From: Actinomycetes bacterium
GTDB lineage: Bacteria > Actinomycetota > Actinomycetes > Streptosporangiales > Streptosporangiaceae
Direction of reading: 5' to 3'
Assembly (NCBI GenBank): GCA_021792855.1
Contig: JAJYTW010000014.1
Coordinates: 1 to 38,709, forward strand
Length of the DNA stretch: 38,709 nt
Shown here: piece after piece, positions 15,335 to 24,172 of the stretch
How the letters are laid out: each line of letters begins with the position of its first letter
How positions within the stretch are numbered: position 1 is the first letter of the stretch
Position numbers and translations under genes: made by a program
Notes under the pieces: generated by a model
The model's database searches: none
Seen by the model: the letters and a program-made list of their open reading frames with translations, nothing else
What the model was told of the DNA's origin: nothing

Positions 15335-18300
15335 TCACTGCTCGGCCGGTATCTCGCTGATCAGCGCGGCGAGGCCAGCAGCGTCCAGCAGGTCGGCCGG
15401 GCGAACGGTCCGGTCCTCGCGCACGTAGTAGAACGCGGCCCGCACCTGTTCCACCGGCACACCGGCCAGGGCCGCCCAGGCCAGCCGGTACGCCGCCAGC
15501 TGGATCGCGACGGCCCGCTGCTCGGCGGCGGCGCCGGGCGGACGGCCGGTCTTCCAGTCCACGACGTCGAAGCCCCCCAGCGGGGAGTCGGCGAACACCG
15601 CGTCGATCCGGCCGCGGACCAGGCGATCGCCCACCCTGGTCTCGAACGGCACCTCGACCTGCACCGGCAGCCGCTGCCCCCAGGCACCCGACTCGAACGC
15701 CGCCTTGAGTTCGGCCAGGTCGGCGTCGTCGGCCACCAGGTCAGCGTCGCCGGCGCCGGCCAGATCATCGGGATCGATCAGCCGCATGGGGCCGAAGCGC
15801 TCCTCCAGCCAGCGATGGAAGGCGGTGCCCCGCTCGGCCCGGGGGGCAGGCGGGCGTGGCATCGGACGCCGGATGGACGCGGCCAGGGCAGCCGGATCCC
15901 TGGCCATCGCGACCAGGGCGGACACCGCGATCCGCTGCGGCAGGCGAACGGGGATCGCACCATCGGACCGGCGTTTCGCCCGTTCGGCGAGTAGCAGGTC
16001 GGTATCGGCCGCCCAGCCGGCGACCATCGCGGCATACTGCTCGGGCACGCCGTCCGGAACCCGATCACCGCCTCGGTCCCCGGCAGCCTGAGGATCCGCG
16101 GCCGCACGCACCAGATCCGCGGCCTCCCGCACGGCCCGCAGCCGTTCGGCCGCCGGCGCCTCGAAGTCAGGCCAGGACGCGGTCAGCGGTACCGCGAGCA
16201 CCGGATTGACCGCGCCGTCCTCCGGCGGATCAGCCCACGCCGCGACCTGCCCGCCGCCCGCCTCGCAGACGCCCCGCACCTCGGTCAGGAAGGCCGACGG
16301 CCCGAGCGGTGACTTGCCCCGACCCCACCAGTAGCCGCTGCAGCCCAGCCAGTAGGCGGCCCGGGTGACTGCCACGTAGGCCAGCCGTCGTTCCTCGGCT
16401 AGCTGACGATCGGCGCAGGCCTGCTTGAAGGCGTCCAGCGAAGCCTTATCCAGCCCGGCGAGGCCCGGCAGATCGGCCGCGTCGCCGCGAAGCCAGAACG
16501 GCACCAGCCGGGGATTGTCCGTCCACCGACTGGACAGCCGCGGCCGGGCCGGGAAGATCTGCGACTTGGGCCCGGCGGACAGCCCGGGCACGAAGACGGC
16601 AGCCCACTGCAGTCCCTTCGCCGAATGCACGGTCGCCAGCTTGACCGAGTCGGTGTCGCTGACCTGACCGGCCTCCAGCCCGAACTCCTCGGCCTCGGCG
16701 GCGGTCAGGTAGGCGAGGAACGCCCCGAGGGTGGGTTCCTGAGCGTCCCCCGCGAACGCCGCCGCGGCGTCGGCAAACGCATCCAGGTCGGCGCGGCCGG
16801 TAACCGGATCGGTGCCCGGCCGGATCGCGACCTCCACGTCCAGGCCGAGCGTCCGTTCTACCTCTACGACGAGTTCCGGCAGCGGTCGCCCGGCGTGGCG
16901 GCGAAGCTGCCGAAGCTCGCCGGCCAGCGCACTGAGCCGCGCGTATCCCTCCGGGGAGTAGGCCGAGGATCTGCCGAGGTCATCCAGGGCCTCGACCAGG
17001 CTGCCGGTCTCGGCGGTGAAGTCGGCCACTGCCGAGGCCAGGAAGTCCGGATTCTCGGCTGGCACTCCTGCCGCCGGATCGCTCTGGCCGGTCTCGTCCC
17101 TGGCAAGCTCCCTGGCGCGGGCGCCGAGCGCGACCAGATCCCGCGGGCCGATCCGCCACCTGGCCGAGGTCAGGATCCGAGCCAGGGCATCCGAGGCGGA
17201 CGGGCTATGCAGCACCCGCAGCGTCGCGACTATGTCGGCCACCTCGGGAACTGTCAGCAGGCCACCCAGGCCGACCACCTCGACCGGGATCCCGGCATGC
17301 TCAAGAGCGGCCCGCAGGTCGGCGAACTGCGCGCGCTTACGGCACAGCACCGCGATGTCCGACGGCCGGACCGTGTCCGGCCGCCCGTCGGGCCAGGGCC
17401 GGCCGTCCGGGGCAAGGCCGGGCTCGAGGCTGAGCAGGCCGCGGATCTGCCCGGCTATCCAGCGAGCCTCGTCGGCGCTGGTCTCAAGCAGGGCGCAGGT
17501 CACCTCGCCGCGGTCGGACCGGCCGGGCGGGGCGACCAGCCTCGGCACCTCGGGAGCGATCAGCCGCAGGTCACGCTGCACGGCCGCGGCCGCATCGAGA
17601 ACCCGGCCGGTGTTGCGGAAGCTCGTGGACAGCAGCCGGACCTCGGCAGCCGGCCGGTCAGCGCCCGGAGGGCCAGAACCCGCCAGGGTGGCCGGCGGGA
17701 AGTGATCGGCGAACCGCTTCATGTTGCCCGCGCTTGCCCCGCGCCAGCCGTAGATCGACTGGCACGGGTCGCCGACGGCGGTAACCGGGTGCCCGCCGGC
17801 GAACAGCGCCCGCAGCAACTCAAGCTGCGCATGGCTGGTGTCCTGGAACTCATCGAGCAGCACGACCTGGTACCTGGCCCGCTCCACCGCCCCGACCTCG
17901 GGGTGCCGGACGGCGATCCTGGCGGCGATAGCCATCTGATCGGCGTAGTCGATCTCCTCGCGGGACGCCTTCGCGACCGCGTACTGGCGGATCAGCGGGA
18001 CCAGTTGCGCTCGCACCCGCTGGGTCTTCAGTACCGCGCTCGCCTGCTTGCGCTTGGCCTCGGGCAGGTCCGCCAACCGCCGGTCCAGCCACTGTCCCGC
18101 GTCCAGCAGATCCGCCGGGGACCGCAGGTGCTCGGCAAGCTCGCCTGCCAGGTCGAGCACCGCCGCGGTCACCGTCAGCGGGGACCATCCGACCGCGTCC
18201 ATCGGGCCGTCATAGCCGCTGACTACCTTGGCCGCCAACTGCCAGGCGACGGCCGGGGTGATCAGGCGCATGGTCGGCTCAAGCGCCTCCCGGAGCGCGT

Positions 18301-18790
18301 GGTCGGCGATCAGCCGCCCGGCATAGGAGTGATAGGTCGAGACAACCGGCTCACCGGCCGGGTCTCCGGCAGCAGCCTCCCCCGGCCAGGACCGGTCCGT
18401 GCTGGCCGTGCTGGACGTGCTGGCCGTACTGGCCTGGCCGGCGGAACTCAGGCCCGCACGGTACAGCCGGTCCAGGCGACTGCGGACCCGGCTCGCCAGT
18501 TCGGCGGCTGCCTTCCTGGTGAAGGTGAGGCCAAGGACGCGCTCCGGGCGGACGTAGCCGTTGGCTACCAGCCAGACCAGCCTGGCCGCCATCGTCTCGC
18601 TCTTGCCGGAGCCCGCTCCGGCGATCACCGCCATCGGCGCCAGCGGCGCGCTGATCACCGCCGCCTGCTCCGGCGTCGGCTCGTCAATTCCGAGCAGCCG
18701 GGCGAGCTGAGCCGGGCTGAACCTGGGCGGCTGCCCGCCGGGCCAGCCGACGGCGGGCCGGGGCCGAGCGGATCGGTAATCGGCGGTCAC
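15335..18790 (-). CDS. adnB: UvrD-type helicase/RecB-type nuclease, AdnB subunit
   Basis: A 1151-residue superfamily 1A helicase with C-terminal RecB-family nuclease. As AdnB it should drive the AdnAB motor that resects double-strand breaks. Walker A is VIAGAGSGKSETM near residue 55, motif Ia is LTFTRKAAAEL, Walker B is LLDEFQDTSHAQLELL, and GDPCQSIYGWRGA and LATVHSAKGLQWAAVFVPGL follow. The nuclease has GTAFHRWLEERF, the metal-binding FDVVDWKTGRPP and QLAAYRLAW. A short Ser/Thr/Ala insert (QASTASTSSTASTD) sits in the motor after motif Ia. The start overlaps the adnA stop by four bases (ATGA), so the subunits are coupled. Confidence 0.93.
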   Translation of the reverse strand: MTADYRSARPRPAVGWPGGQPPRFSPAQLARLLGIDEPTPEQAAVISAPLAPMAVIAGAGSGKSETMAARLVWLVANGYVRPERVLGLTFTRKAAAELASRVRSRLDRLYRAGLSSAGQASTASTSSTASTDRSWPGEAAAGDPAGEPVVSTYHSYAGRLIADHALREALEPTMRLITPAVAWQLAAKVVSGYDGPMDAVGWSPLTVTAAVLDLAGELAEHLRSPADLLDAGQWLDRRLADLPEAKRKQASAVLKTQRVRAQLVPLIRQYAVAKASREEIDYADQMAIAARIAVRHPEVGAVERARYQVVLLDEFQDTSHAQLELLRALFAGGHPVTAVGDPCQSIYGWRGASAGNMKRFADHFPPATLAGSGPPGADRPAAEVRLLSTSFRNTGRVLDAAAAVQRDLRLIAPEVPRLVAPPGRSDRGEVTCALLETSADEARWIAGQIRGLLSLEPGLAPDGRPWPDGRPDTVRPSDIAVLCRKRAQFADLRAALEHAGIPVEVVGLGGLLTVPEVADIVATLRVLHSPSASDALARILTSARWRIGPRDLVALGARARELARDETGQSDPAAGVPAENPDFLASAVADFTAETGSLVEALDDLGRSSAYSPEGYARLSALAGELRQLRRHAGRPLPELVVEVERTLGLDVEVAIRPGTDPVTGRADLDAFADAAAAFAGDAQEPTLGAFLAYLTAAEAEEFGLEAGQVSDTDSVKLATVHSAKGLQWAAVFVPGLSAGPKSQIFPARPRLSSRWTDNPRLVPFWLRGDAADLPGLAGLDKASLDAFKQACADRQLAEERRLAYVAVTRAAYWLGCSGYWWGRGKSPLGPSAFLTEVRGVCEAGGGQVAAWADPPEDGAVNPVLAVPLTASWPDFEAPAAERLRAVREAADLVRAAADPQAAGDRGGDRVPDGVPEQYAAMVAGWAADTDLLLAERAKRRSDGAIPVRLPQRIAVSALVAMARDPAALAASIRRPMPRPPAPRAERGTAFHRWLEERFGPMRLIDPDDLAGAGDADLVADDADLAELKAAFESGAWGQRLPVQVEVPFETRVGDRLVRGRIDAVFADSPLGGFDVVDWKTGRPPGAAAEQRAVAIQLAAYRLAWAALAGVPVEQVRAAFYYVREDRTVRPADLLDAAGLAALISEIPAEQ

Positions 18791-21700
18791 GGCGTCACCT
18801 GCTCACCGCGCTCGCTGACCGGGCAGCACCCCGCAACCGGGCATCTGCCGCAGCCGTCGTTCACCGTGGCGGTGAAGGACGGTCCGCCCATCGCGGCGGC
18901 CACCTGCCTTACCAGGTCAAGCGCCCAGTCCGGGTCGGGGTCCGCGGACAGGGCACGCTGCTGCTGCACCGCGGCAGAGCGGGTTCCGCCCGCGTCGCCG
19001 ACCTGGACAAGCTCGGCGCCGCCCGGCTCGGTGAGTCCAAGCTCGGTGAATCCGCCGAGCAGAACGGCAAGCTGGTAGACGCCGAGCTGGGGATGACGGT
19101 CCAGGTCGGCTGCGGACGGCTTGGACGACCCGGTCTTCAGGTCGACAACCACGGCCGCGCCATCACCATCGCGCTCCAGCCGGTCTACCTGGCCGGAGAT
19201 CAGCACATCGCCGACCCGGACCCGGAGCTTCTGCTCCACGGCTACCAGCTCACGGCTGTTGCCCTGGTGCCAGTCCAGAAACTTCGCCACCATCCCGGCG
19301 GCCTTCTCCCGCTGGCGCAGGCCATACCAGACGCTGCCGAAGTCAAGCTGGTGCCAGATCTCGTCGATCCGCTTGGCGATGTCATCCGGATCCGCGCCCT
19401 CGGCAACCAGGGCCGCGGCGGCGTGGATCACCGTGCCGAGGTGACCGGCGCTCGATGGCTGGGACGCGCCGACCGCGGACTCCAGCAGCCAGCGAAGGCC
19501 GCAGGTGACGAACTTGTCCACCTGGGACGGCGAGACCCGGACCTCACCATCGTTGATCGGCCCGGCGCCGGTCCAGTCCGCCAGGCCGTACCAGTCCTCC
19601 GGCCTCGCGCCCGGCACGCCGCCCGAGGCCAGCCTGGCGAGATGCCCGGCCGCCGCACGGCGGACCGGCAGGGGCAGTCCCGGATCGGCGGCGGCCCGGC
19701 GCAGGTCGGCGGTCAGCGCCGGCAGGGTCAGCCAGCGTCCGCCGATCACGCTCGCCTCCTCGATCGGCACGTCGTCACCGGCGAGTTCGGCGAGGAAACG
19801 CGATGGCCGTTCCTCGCTGTCATCCCCGCCAACCGCGGTCACCAGAAGCGAGCGTTTCGCCCTAGTCACGGCGACATAGAACAATCGGCGCTCCTCGTCG
19901 AGCAGCTTGGAACTGAGCGCCACCGCGGCCGCTTGCCTGGCCGCCTCGGCAGATCCGGCGCCGACGGCGGGCAGGCCGTGCGCCGTGACATCGACGAGTT
20001 CGTCCATCCCCAGGATCGAGCCGCGCTGACGCAGGTCCGGCCAGCTGCCTTCCTGCACGCCCGCGACGACAACCAGGTCCCACTCAAGCCCCTTGGACCG
20101 GTGCGCGGTCAGCACCGCCACGGCATCGCCGGGCTGCGCGCGCTCGGCGAGCGTGTCGCCGGCGATCTCCTGACCACTCAGCCCGTCGATGAACAGGGCA
20201 GTCGATCCGGGCGGCATCCGCGCGTCGAACCTGGCCGCGGCGTCGAACAGGGTCATGACCGCGTCGAGATCGGCGTCGGCCGCCGCTCCCCGTGGTCCGC
20301 CGGCCGCGCTGAGCTCGGCCCAGTGCCTGGCCAGCCCGCTGGCGCGCCAGACCTCCCAGAGCACCTCCTGCGCCGTGCCGGCCCGGGCAGTCGACCTGGC
20401 CACGGCCAGCATGTCAGCCAGCCGCCGGGCTGCGGCCAGCGCCGGAGCGGCCCGGCTCAGGGCGTGGCCCGGCCGCCAGCCGGCCGGAGTGAGCAGCCGG
20501 GCATCGAGCAGAGCCGCCGCCAGCAGACCATCGGGAGCCATGACGGCCGGCTCAGCGGACTCCGCTCCGGCACCACCACCCGGCGCGGCGTCACCACCCG
20601 GCGCGGCGCCTTCACCCGGCACCACACCGGCAGCACCCGGCACGGCGGCATCATCCGCTGGCACCGGGCCAGCAGGCGCATCCGCCGCCTCGGCCCGCTC
20701 TCGCTGCCGCAGCAACCGCCGCAGCCGCCGCACGCCAAGCGCGTCCGTGCCACCCAGCGGCCCGGAGAGCAGATCGGCGGCGACCTCCTCAGTCAGGCCC
20801 CGCGGGTCCAGCGCGCAGCCGATCAAGGTCAGCAGCGGCCTGGTGCCCGGATCATCGGCCAGTGGCAGCTCATCACCGGCCACGGCCACCGGTACTCCGG
20901 CCGCCGACAGTGCCCGCTGCAGGACCGGAACGTGCCGCGCCGCCGACCGGACCAGCACTGCCATGGACGACCAGGGAATCTGATCGATCAGGTGAGCGCG
21001 GCGCAGCGTGTCGGCGATCAGCGCGGCCTCCTGCCGGGCGCTCGCGGCGATCACCACCCGCACCGAGCCCGGACCGGCCGCGGGCGCCGGGACCAGCGCC
21101 CGGTGATCCCGTTGCGCTCGCTGGGTCGGATCGGCGGCGAGCAGCACTCCCGGCACCGCGGGCAGTCGCGCGGCGACCCGGCGCGAGGCGGCGAGCAGGG
21201 CGGGGCCGCTGCGTCGGCCTGTCCGCAGCGCGATCACCGCAGCCGGGCTGCCATCCGGCGCCCGGAACCGGTCCGGGAATCGGCCAAGGGCGTCCGCGTC
21301 GGCGCCGCGGAACGCATAGATGGACTGATCCGGGTCGCCGACCACGATCAGTTCCCGGCCATCGCCCGCCAGCGCGTAGAGCAGGTCCTCCTGCGCCGGG
21401 TCGGTGTCCTGGTACTCATCGACCACGACCACGTCGTAGGCGAGCCGCTCACGCTGCCGGACGGCCGGGCGGGCGAGCAACTGGCCGGCGATCCTGACGA
21501 CCTCCGCGTAGTCGTAGGCAGGCACCGGGGCGAGGTCGAAACGCGCCGCGTACCTGGCCAGGAAGTCGCCGGCCGCCGCCCAGTCGGCCCGGCCGGCCGC
21601 GGCACCGAGCCGGGCCAGGGCCGGCCCGTCCAGGCCGCGCTCGGCTGCGCGCAGCAGGAAGTCTCGAAGCTCGGCGGCGAAGCCCCTGGTCCCGAGCAGC

Positions 21701-22167
21701 GGGCGGAGCCGGGCGGGCCAGTACCCGCCGCCGTCGGCCGCCTCACCGCGCAGCATCTGGCGGACCTCCTGAAGCTGCTCCGGGCCGGACAGCAGGGTGG
21801 GCGGTGGGTCGCCAGCGGTCACGAACTCGCGCCTGACCAGCGCGTAGGCGTAACTATGGAAGGTCAGCGCGAGCGGGTCGGTGGTGGTGCGATCCAGCCG
21901 GAGCGTGATCCGCTCGCGCAGTTCCTGCGCCGCCTTCCGGCTGAAGGTGAGCACGAGCACGCGGCTCGGGTCGACGCCGCGGCGGGTGATCCGGTCGGCC
22001 ACCGTCTCCACGATCGCGGTCGTCTTGCCGGTGCCCGGTCCCGCCAGCACCAGCAGCGGTCCGCCGGAATGCTCGGTGACCCGGCGCTGCGCCGAGTCGA
22101 GCACCGGCCGATCGGCGCTGCGGACTGGGCCCCGAACGAGGCGGTATGTCGGCGGTTGGCGTTCCAT
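18787..22167 (-). CDS. adnA: UvrD-type helicase/RecB-type Fe-S nuclease, AdnA subunit
   Basis: The 1126-residue partner of AdnB, with intact motor motifs: VLAGPGTGKTTAIVE (Walker A), LTFSRKAAQEL, VVVDEYQDTDPAQEDLL, GDPDQSIYAFRGAD and LTAHRSKGLEWDLVVVAG. The C-terminal nuclease has VRVSPSQVDKFVTCGLRWLL, VVVDLKTGSSKP and QLGVYQLAVL. One Cys in the first element and C-x2-C-x5-C in CGRCPVAGCCPVS match the AddB-like iron-sulfur clamp. A ~50-residue Ala/Gly/Pro-rich insert (AAPGGDAAPGGGAGAESAEP) interrupts the motor after the RRLLRQRERAEAADA helix. Order adnA-adnB and the neighbouring ATL gene match the mycobacterial locus. Which chain is AdnA is assigned by order and Fe-S cysteines. Confidence 0.92.
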   Translation of the reverse strand: MERQPPTYRLVRGPVRSADRPVLDSAQRRVTEHSGGPLLVLAGPGTGKTTAIVETVADRITRRGVDPSRVLVLTFSRKAAQELRERITLRLDRTTTDPLALTFHSYAYALVRREFVTAGDPPPTLLSGPEQLQEVRQMLRGEAADGGGYWPARLRPLLGTRGFAAELRDFLLRAAERGLDGPALARLGAAAGRADWAAAGDFLARYAARFDLAPVPAYDYAEVVRIAGQLLARPAVRQRERLAYDVVVVDEYQDTDPAQEDLLYALAGDGRELIVVGDPDQSIYAFRGADADALGRFPDRFRAPDGSPAAVIALRTGRRSGPALLAASRRVAARLPAVPGVLLAADPTQRAQRDHRALVPAPAAGPGSVRVVIAASARQEAALIADTLRRAHLIDQIPWSSMAVLVRSAARHVPVLQRALSAAGVPVAVAGDELPLADDPGTRPLLTLIGCALDPRGLTEEVAADLLSGPLGGTDALGVRRLRRLLRQRERAEAADAPAGPVPADDAAVPGAAGVVPGEGAAPGGDAAPGGGAGAESAEPAVMAPDGLLAAALLDARLLTPAGWRPGHALSRAAPALAAARRLADMLAVARSTARAGTAQEVLWEVWRASGLARHWAELSAAGGPRGAAADADLDAVMTLFDAAARFDARMPPGSTALFIDGLSGQEIAGDTLAERAQPGDAVAVLTAHRSKGLEWDLVVVAGVQEGSWPDLRQRGSILGMDELVDVTAHGLPAVGAGSAEAARQAAAVALSSKLLDEERRLFYVAVTRAKRSLLVTAVGGDDSEERPSRFLAELAGDDVPIEEASVIGGRWLTLPALTADLRRAAADPGLPLPVRRAAAGHLARLASGGVPGARPEDWYGLADWTGAGPINDGEVRVSPSQVDKFVTCGLRWLLESAVGASQPSSAGHLGTVIHAAAALVAEGADPDDIAKRIDEIWHQLDFGSVWYGLRQREKAAGMVAKFLDWHQGNSRELVAVEQKLRVRVGDVLISGQVDRLERDGDGAAVVVDLKTGSSKPSAADLDRHPQLGVYQLAVLLGGFTELGLTEPGGAELVQVGDAGGTRSAAVQQQRALSADPDPDWALDLVRQVAAAMGGPSFTATVNDGCGRCPVAGCCPVSERGEQVTP

Positions 22168-22262
22168 GTCAGCTCGATTTCAGCAGAAGCCACCGACATT
22201 GCGGGCCGAATCGGCGGACCGGCCGCCGGATGGCGCCAGCTTCCGGCGCCTGACCTGGCCCG

Positions 22263-22643
22263 CTAGCGACCGGACCAGCGCGCGGCGGTCAGATCGACGC
22301 GCGGCCGGGCGCCGTCGGGTCCGAAGCGCAACGGCGTGCCCTCGGCACGGTAGTGCTCGAGCGCCTCGCGTTCGTGTCCGGGCAGCAATCCGCCGTCGGC
22401 ATGGATGACCCGCCACCACGGAACGCCGCCACCCCACAGGGCCATCACCCGGCCGACCTGCCGGGGACCGCCGCGACCCAGATACTCGGCGATGTCGCCG
22501 TAGGTAAGCACCCGGCCTGGCGGAATCGAGTCGGCCAGGTCGAGCACGCGGCTCGCATAGTCGCTGAGTCCGGTCCCGTTCCGCGGCGAAAGCGGCTCAT
22601 CCCCTGGCTCTGGCCGCTGCCGGTTGCGGGCCCGGGCGGTCAC
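22263..22643 (-). CDS. Alkyltransferase-like (ATL) DNA-binding protein
   Basis: The 126-residue protein is the DNA-binding half of O6-alkylguanine transferases (PPGRVLTYGDIAEYLG, GGPRQVGRVMALWGGG). The active-site PCHRVI is PWWRVI here, with Trp76 where the acceptor Cys would be. It should therefore bind O6-alkylguanine without removing the alkyl group and hand the lesion to nucleotide excision repair, as described for ATL proteins. The GTG start overlaps the protease stop (GTGA), so translation is coupled. adnA begins 95 bases downstream. The first ~25 residues are charged and probably disordered. Confidence 0.9.
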   Translation of the reverse strand: MTARARNRQRPEPGDEPLSPRNGTGLSDYASRVLDLADSIPPGRVLTYGDIAEYLGRGGPRQVGRVMALWGGGVPWWRVIHADGGLLPGHEREALEHYRAEGTPLRFGPDGARPRVDLTAARWSGR

Positions 22644-24172
22644 GACGCCGCCGGGCCGTCACCCGGCAGGTCATTGCCCCGCAGGTCATTGTCCGGCGGG
22701 TACCCCCGATCAGCGGGCGGGTACCCCCGATCAGCGGGCGGGTAGCCCTGGCCCGGCGGCGGGTAGCCCTGGCCCGGCGGCGGGTAGCCCGCGCCGCCGC
22801 CCCACCCCGCGGGGTATCCCGGCGGATACGGGTAGCGCACGTCAACGGCCGTGCCCTCGAACCGGGTCTGCTGCCCGGTCCCCCAGCCTGGCGGAGCGCC
22901 GGGCTGATCCTGGCCCGGCAGCGCCGGTCGTCCGGCCGCCAGTCCGGCGGCGAACCGCCACAGCGAGATGACCAGCAGAGCCAGGGCAGCGGCAGCGACG
23001 GCGAGCAGCGTGATCAGCACGCTGCCGCTGCGGGCCGGAACCGGCACCGGCGGAACTCCGGCCGGGCCGTCACCGAAGTACCTGCCCGCCGTCACCTGAC
23101 CCGGCGCCTGACCAGACCCGGCCTGGTGCGCGATCCGCCCGGCCGCGGCCAGCGCCCCGGCCGCGTTCACGATGCCGAATCCGATCTGGTCACTGTAACC
23201 GCCGTGAGGCCGGTCCACCGCGGAGGTGACGATCGCACGCCGCACCTGGACGGCGGTCAGGCCCGGATACCGGGAGCGGACCAGCGCGGCCACGCCCGCC
23301 GTCAGCGCGCACGCCGGGCTGGTACCGCTGACCAGCCAGTACTTGTTCCCGCGGCCCTCGGCCGGAACGTTCACGCCGGGGGCCGCGACCTCGACAGACA
23401 AGTTGTCGCTGGAGAAGTAGGCGGCGGTGCCTGCCTGGTTGGTGGCCGCGACGCCGATCACGCCCGGGTAGTCGGCGGGAAACGAGTAGGGCGCGCGGAT
23501 CTTGCCGGACGCGGTCTGCGCCGTCCCCGAGTTGCCGGACGAGGCGACGACCACGACGTTGTGGTTCATCGCGTCCTGGAGGGCCGACCGGACCACCAGG
23601 CTCGGCGCCTCGTAGCCCAGCGACATGCTGATCACCCCGGCGTGGTGACTGACCGCGTACCTGATCGCCGCGGCGAGTTCGCCCTGGCCGCGACTGGCCG
23701 TCTGCATCTCGTAACGCCGGAAGTACGGGTCGGATCGGTCGGTGATGACGCGGATCGACAGGACCCGCGACTCCGGCGCGACGCCGAGAATCCCGTCCTG
23801 GCCGCCCGGGCCGTGCCCGTGACCGGCGATCAGCGAGGCCATCCAGGTGCCGTGCACGCCCCAGTTCGGGTTGCTGATCGTGGTGGGCACGTGACTCAGG
23901 TTGGGCCCGGTGATGACCGAGCCGGTCAGGTCGGAGACGGTCGGGTCGACGCCGCTGTCGATCACGGCCACCAGCACGCCGCGTCCCCGCGAGACCTGCC
24001 ATGCGGCGGGCACGTGCATCGCGTCGAGCACCCATTGCTGCTTCTGCCGGACGATGTCGGCGCGCGCCGGGACCGCCGTCGCGACCGGCACCGCCAGTCC
24101 GAGTACAGCCACGATCGCCGCCACAACCCCGGCCCGCCGGAGCCGCCTGCCGGTCGGGCCGCCGGTCAGCAT
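22640..24172 (-). CDS. Mycosin-like S8 subtilisin-family serine protease, membrane-anchored
   Basis: 510 residues with signal peptide (residues 12-38, ending ARA), subtilase domain and one C-terminal membrane helix (about 384-405). The triad is D72 (VIDSGVD), H108 (GVHGTWMASLIAG) and S285 (VSGTSPACALTAG), with oxyanion Asn214 in SSGNSG. The domain order and the N-terminal RQKQQWVLDAMHVPAAW resemble mycosins (MycP) of type VII secretion. The cytosolic tail is rich in Gly, Tyr and Pro and ends in four GYPP units (PPGQ and PADR forms). No ESX gene is in the window, so its substrate is unknown. It overlaps the upstream gene by seven bases and the ATL gene by four. Confidence 0.9.
   Translation of the reverse strand: MLTGGPTGRRLRRAGVVAAIVAVLGLAVPVATAVPARADIVRQKQQWVLDAMHVPAAWQVSRGRGVLVAVIDSGVDPTVSDLTGSVITGPNLSHVPTTISNPNWGVHGTWMASLIAGHGHGPGGQDGILGVAPESRVLSIRVITDRSDPYFRRYEMQTASRGQGELAAAIRYAVSHHAGVISMSLGYEAPSLVVRSALQDAMNHNVVVVASSGNSGTAQTASGKIRAPYSFPADYPGVIGVAATNQAGTAAYFSSDNLSVEVAAPGVNVPAEGRGNKYWLVSGTSPACALTAGVAALVRSRYPGLTAVQVRRAIVTSAVDRPHGGYSDQIGFGIVNAAGALAAAGRIAHQAGSGQAPGQVTAGRYFGDGPAGVPPVPVPARSGSVLITLLAVAAAALALLVISLWRFAAGLAAGRPALPGQDQPGAPPGWGTGQQTRFEGTAVDVRYPYPPGYPAGWGGGAGYPPPGQGYPPPGQGYPPADRGYPPADRGYPPDNDLRGNDLPGDGPAAS
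22698..22781 (-). repeat. Four 21-bp tandem units encoding GYPPxxx in the protease tail
   Basis: Two copies of one 21-bp unit (containing GGGTACCCCCGATCAGC on the plus strand) adjoin two copies of a related unit (containing GGGTAGCCCTGGCCCGGC). On the coding strand they give GYPPPGQ twice and GYPPADR twice. They look like pairwise duplications in a disordered cytosolic tail. Confidence 0.85.

Noticed and set aside
16625-19078. 817-residue plus-strand ORF
   Set aside because: It lies antisense to adnB in a GC-rich frame, has no recognisable domain and is Arg/Gly/Pro/Gln low complexity. The opposite frame has all helicase motifs.
19093-22266. 1057-residue plus-strand ORF
   Set aside because: Antisense shadow of adnA; Arg/Gly/His-rich composition without domains.
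22263-22643. Active O6-methylguanine methyltransferase
   Set aside because: The acceptor Cys of PCHRV is replaced by Trp, so the ATL assignment is preferred.
22698-22781. CRISPR-like repeats
   Set aside because: The units are adjacent without spacers and in frame with protein repeats.
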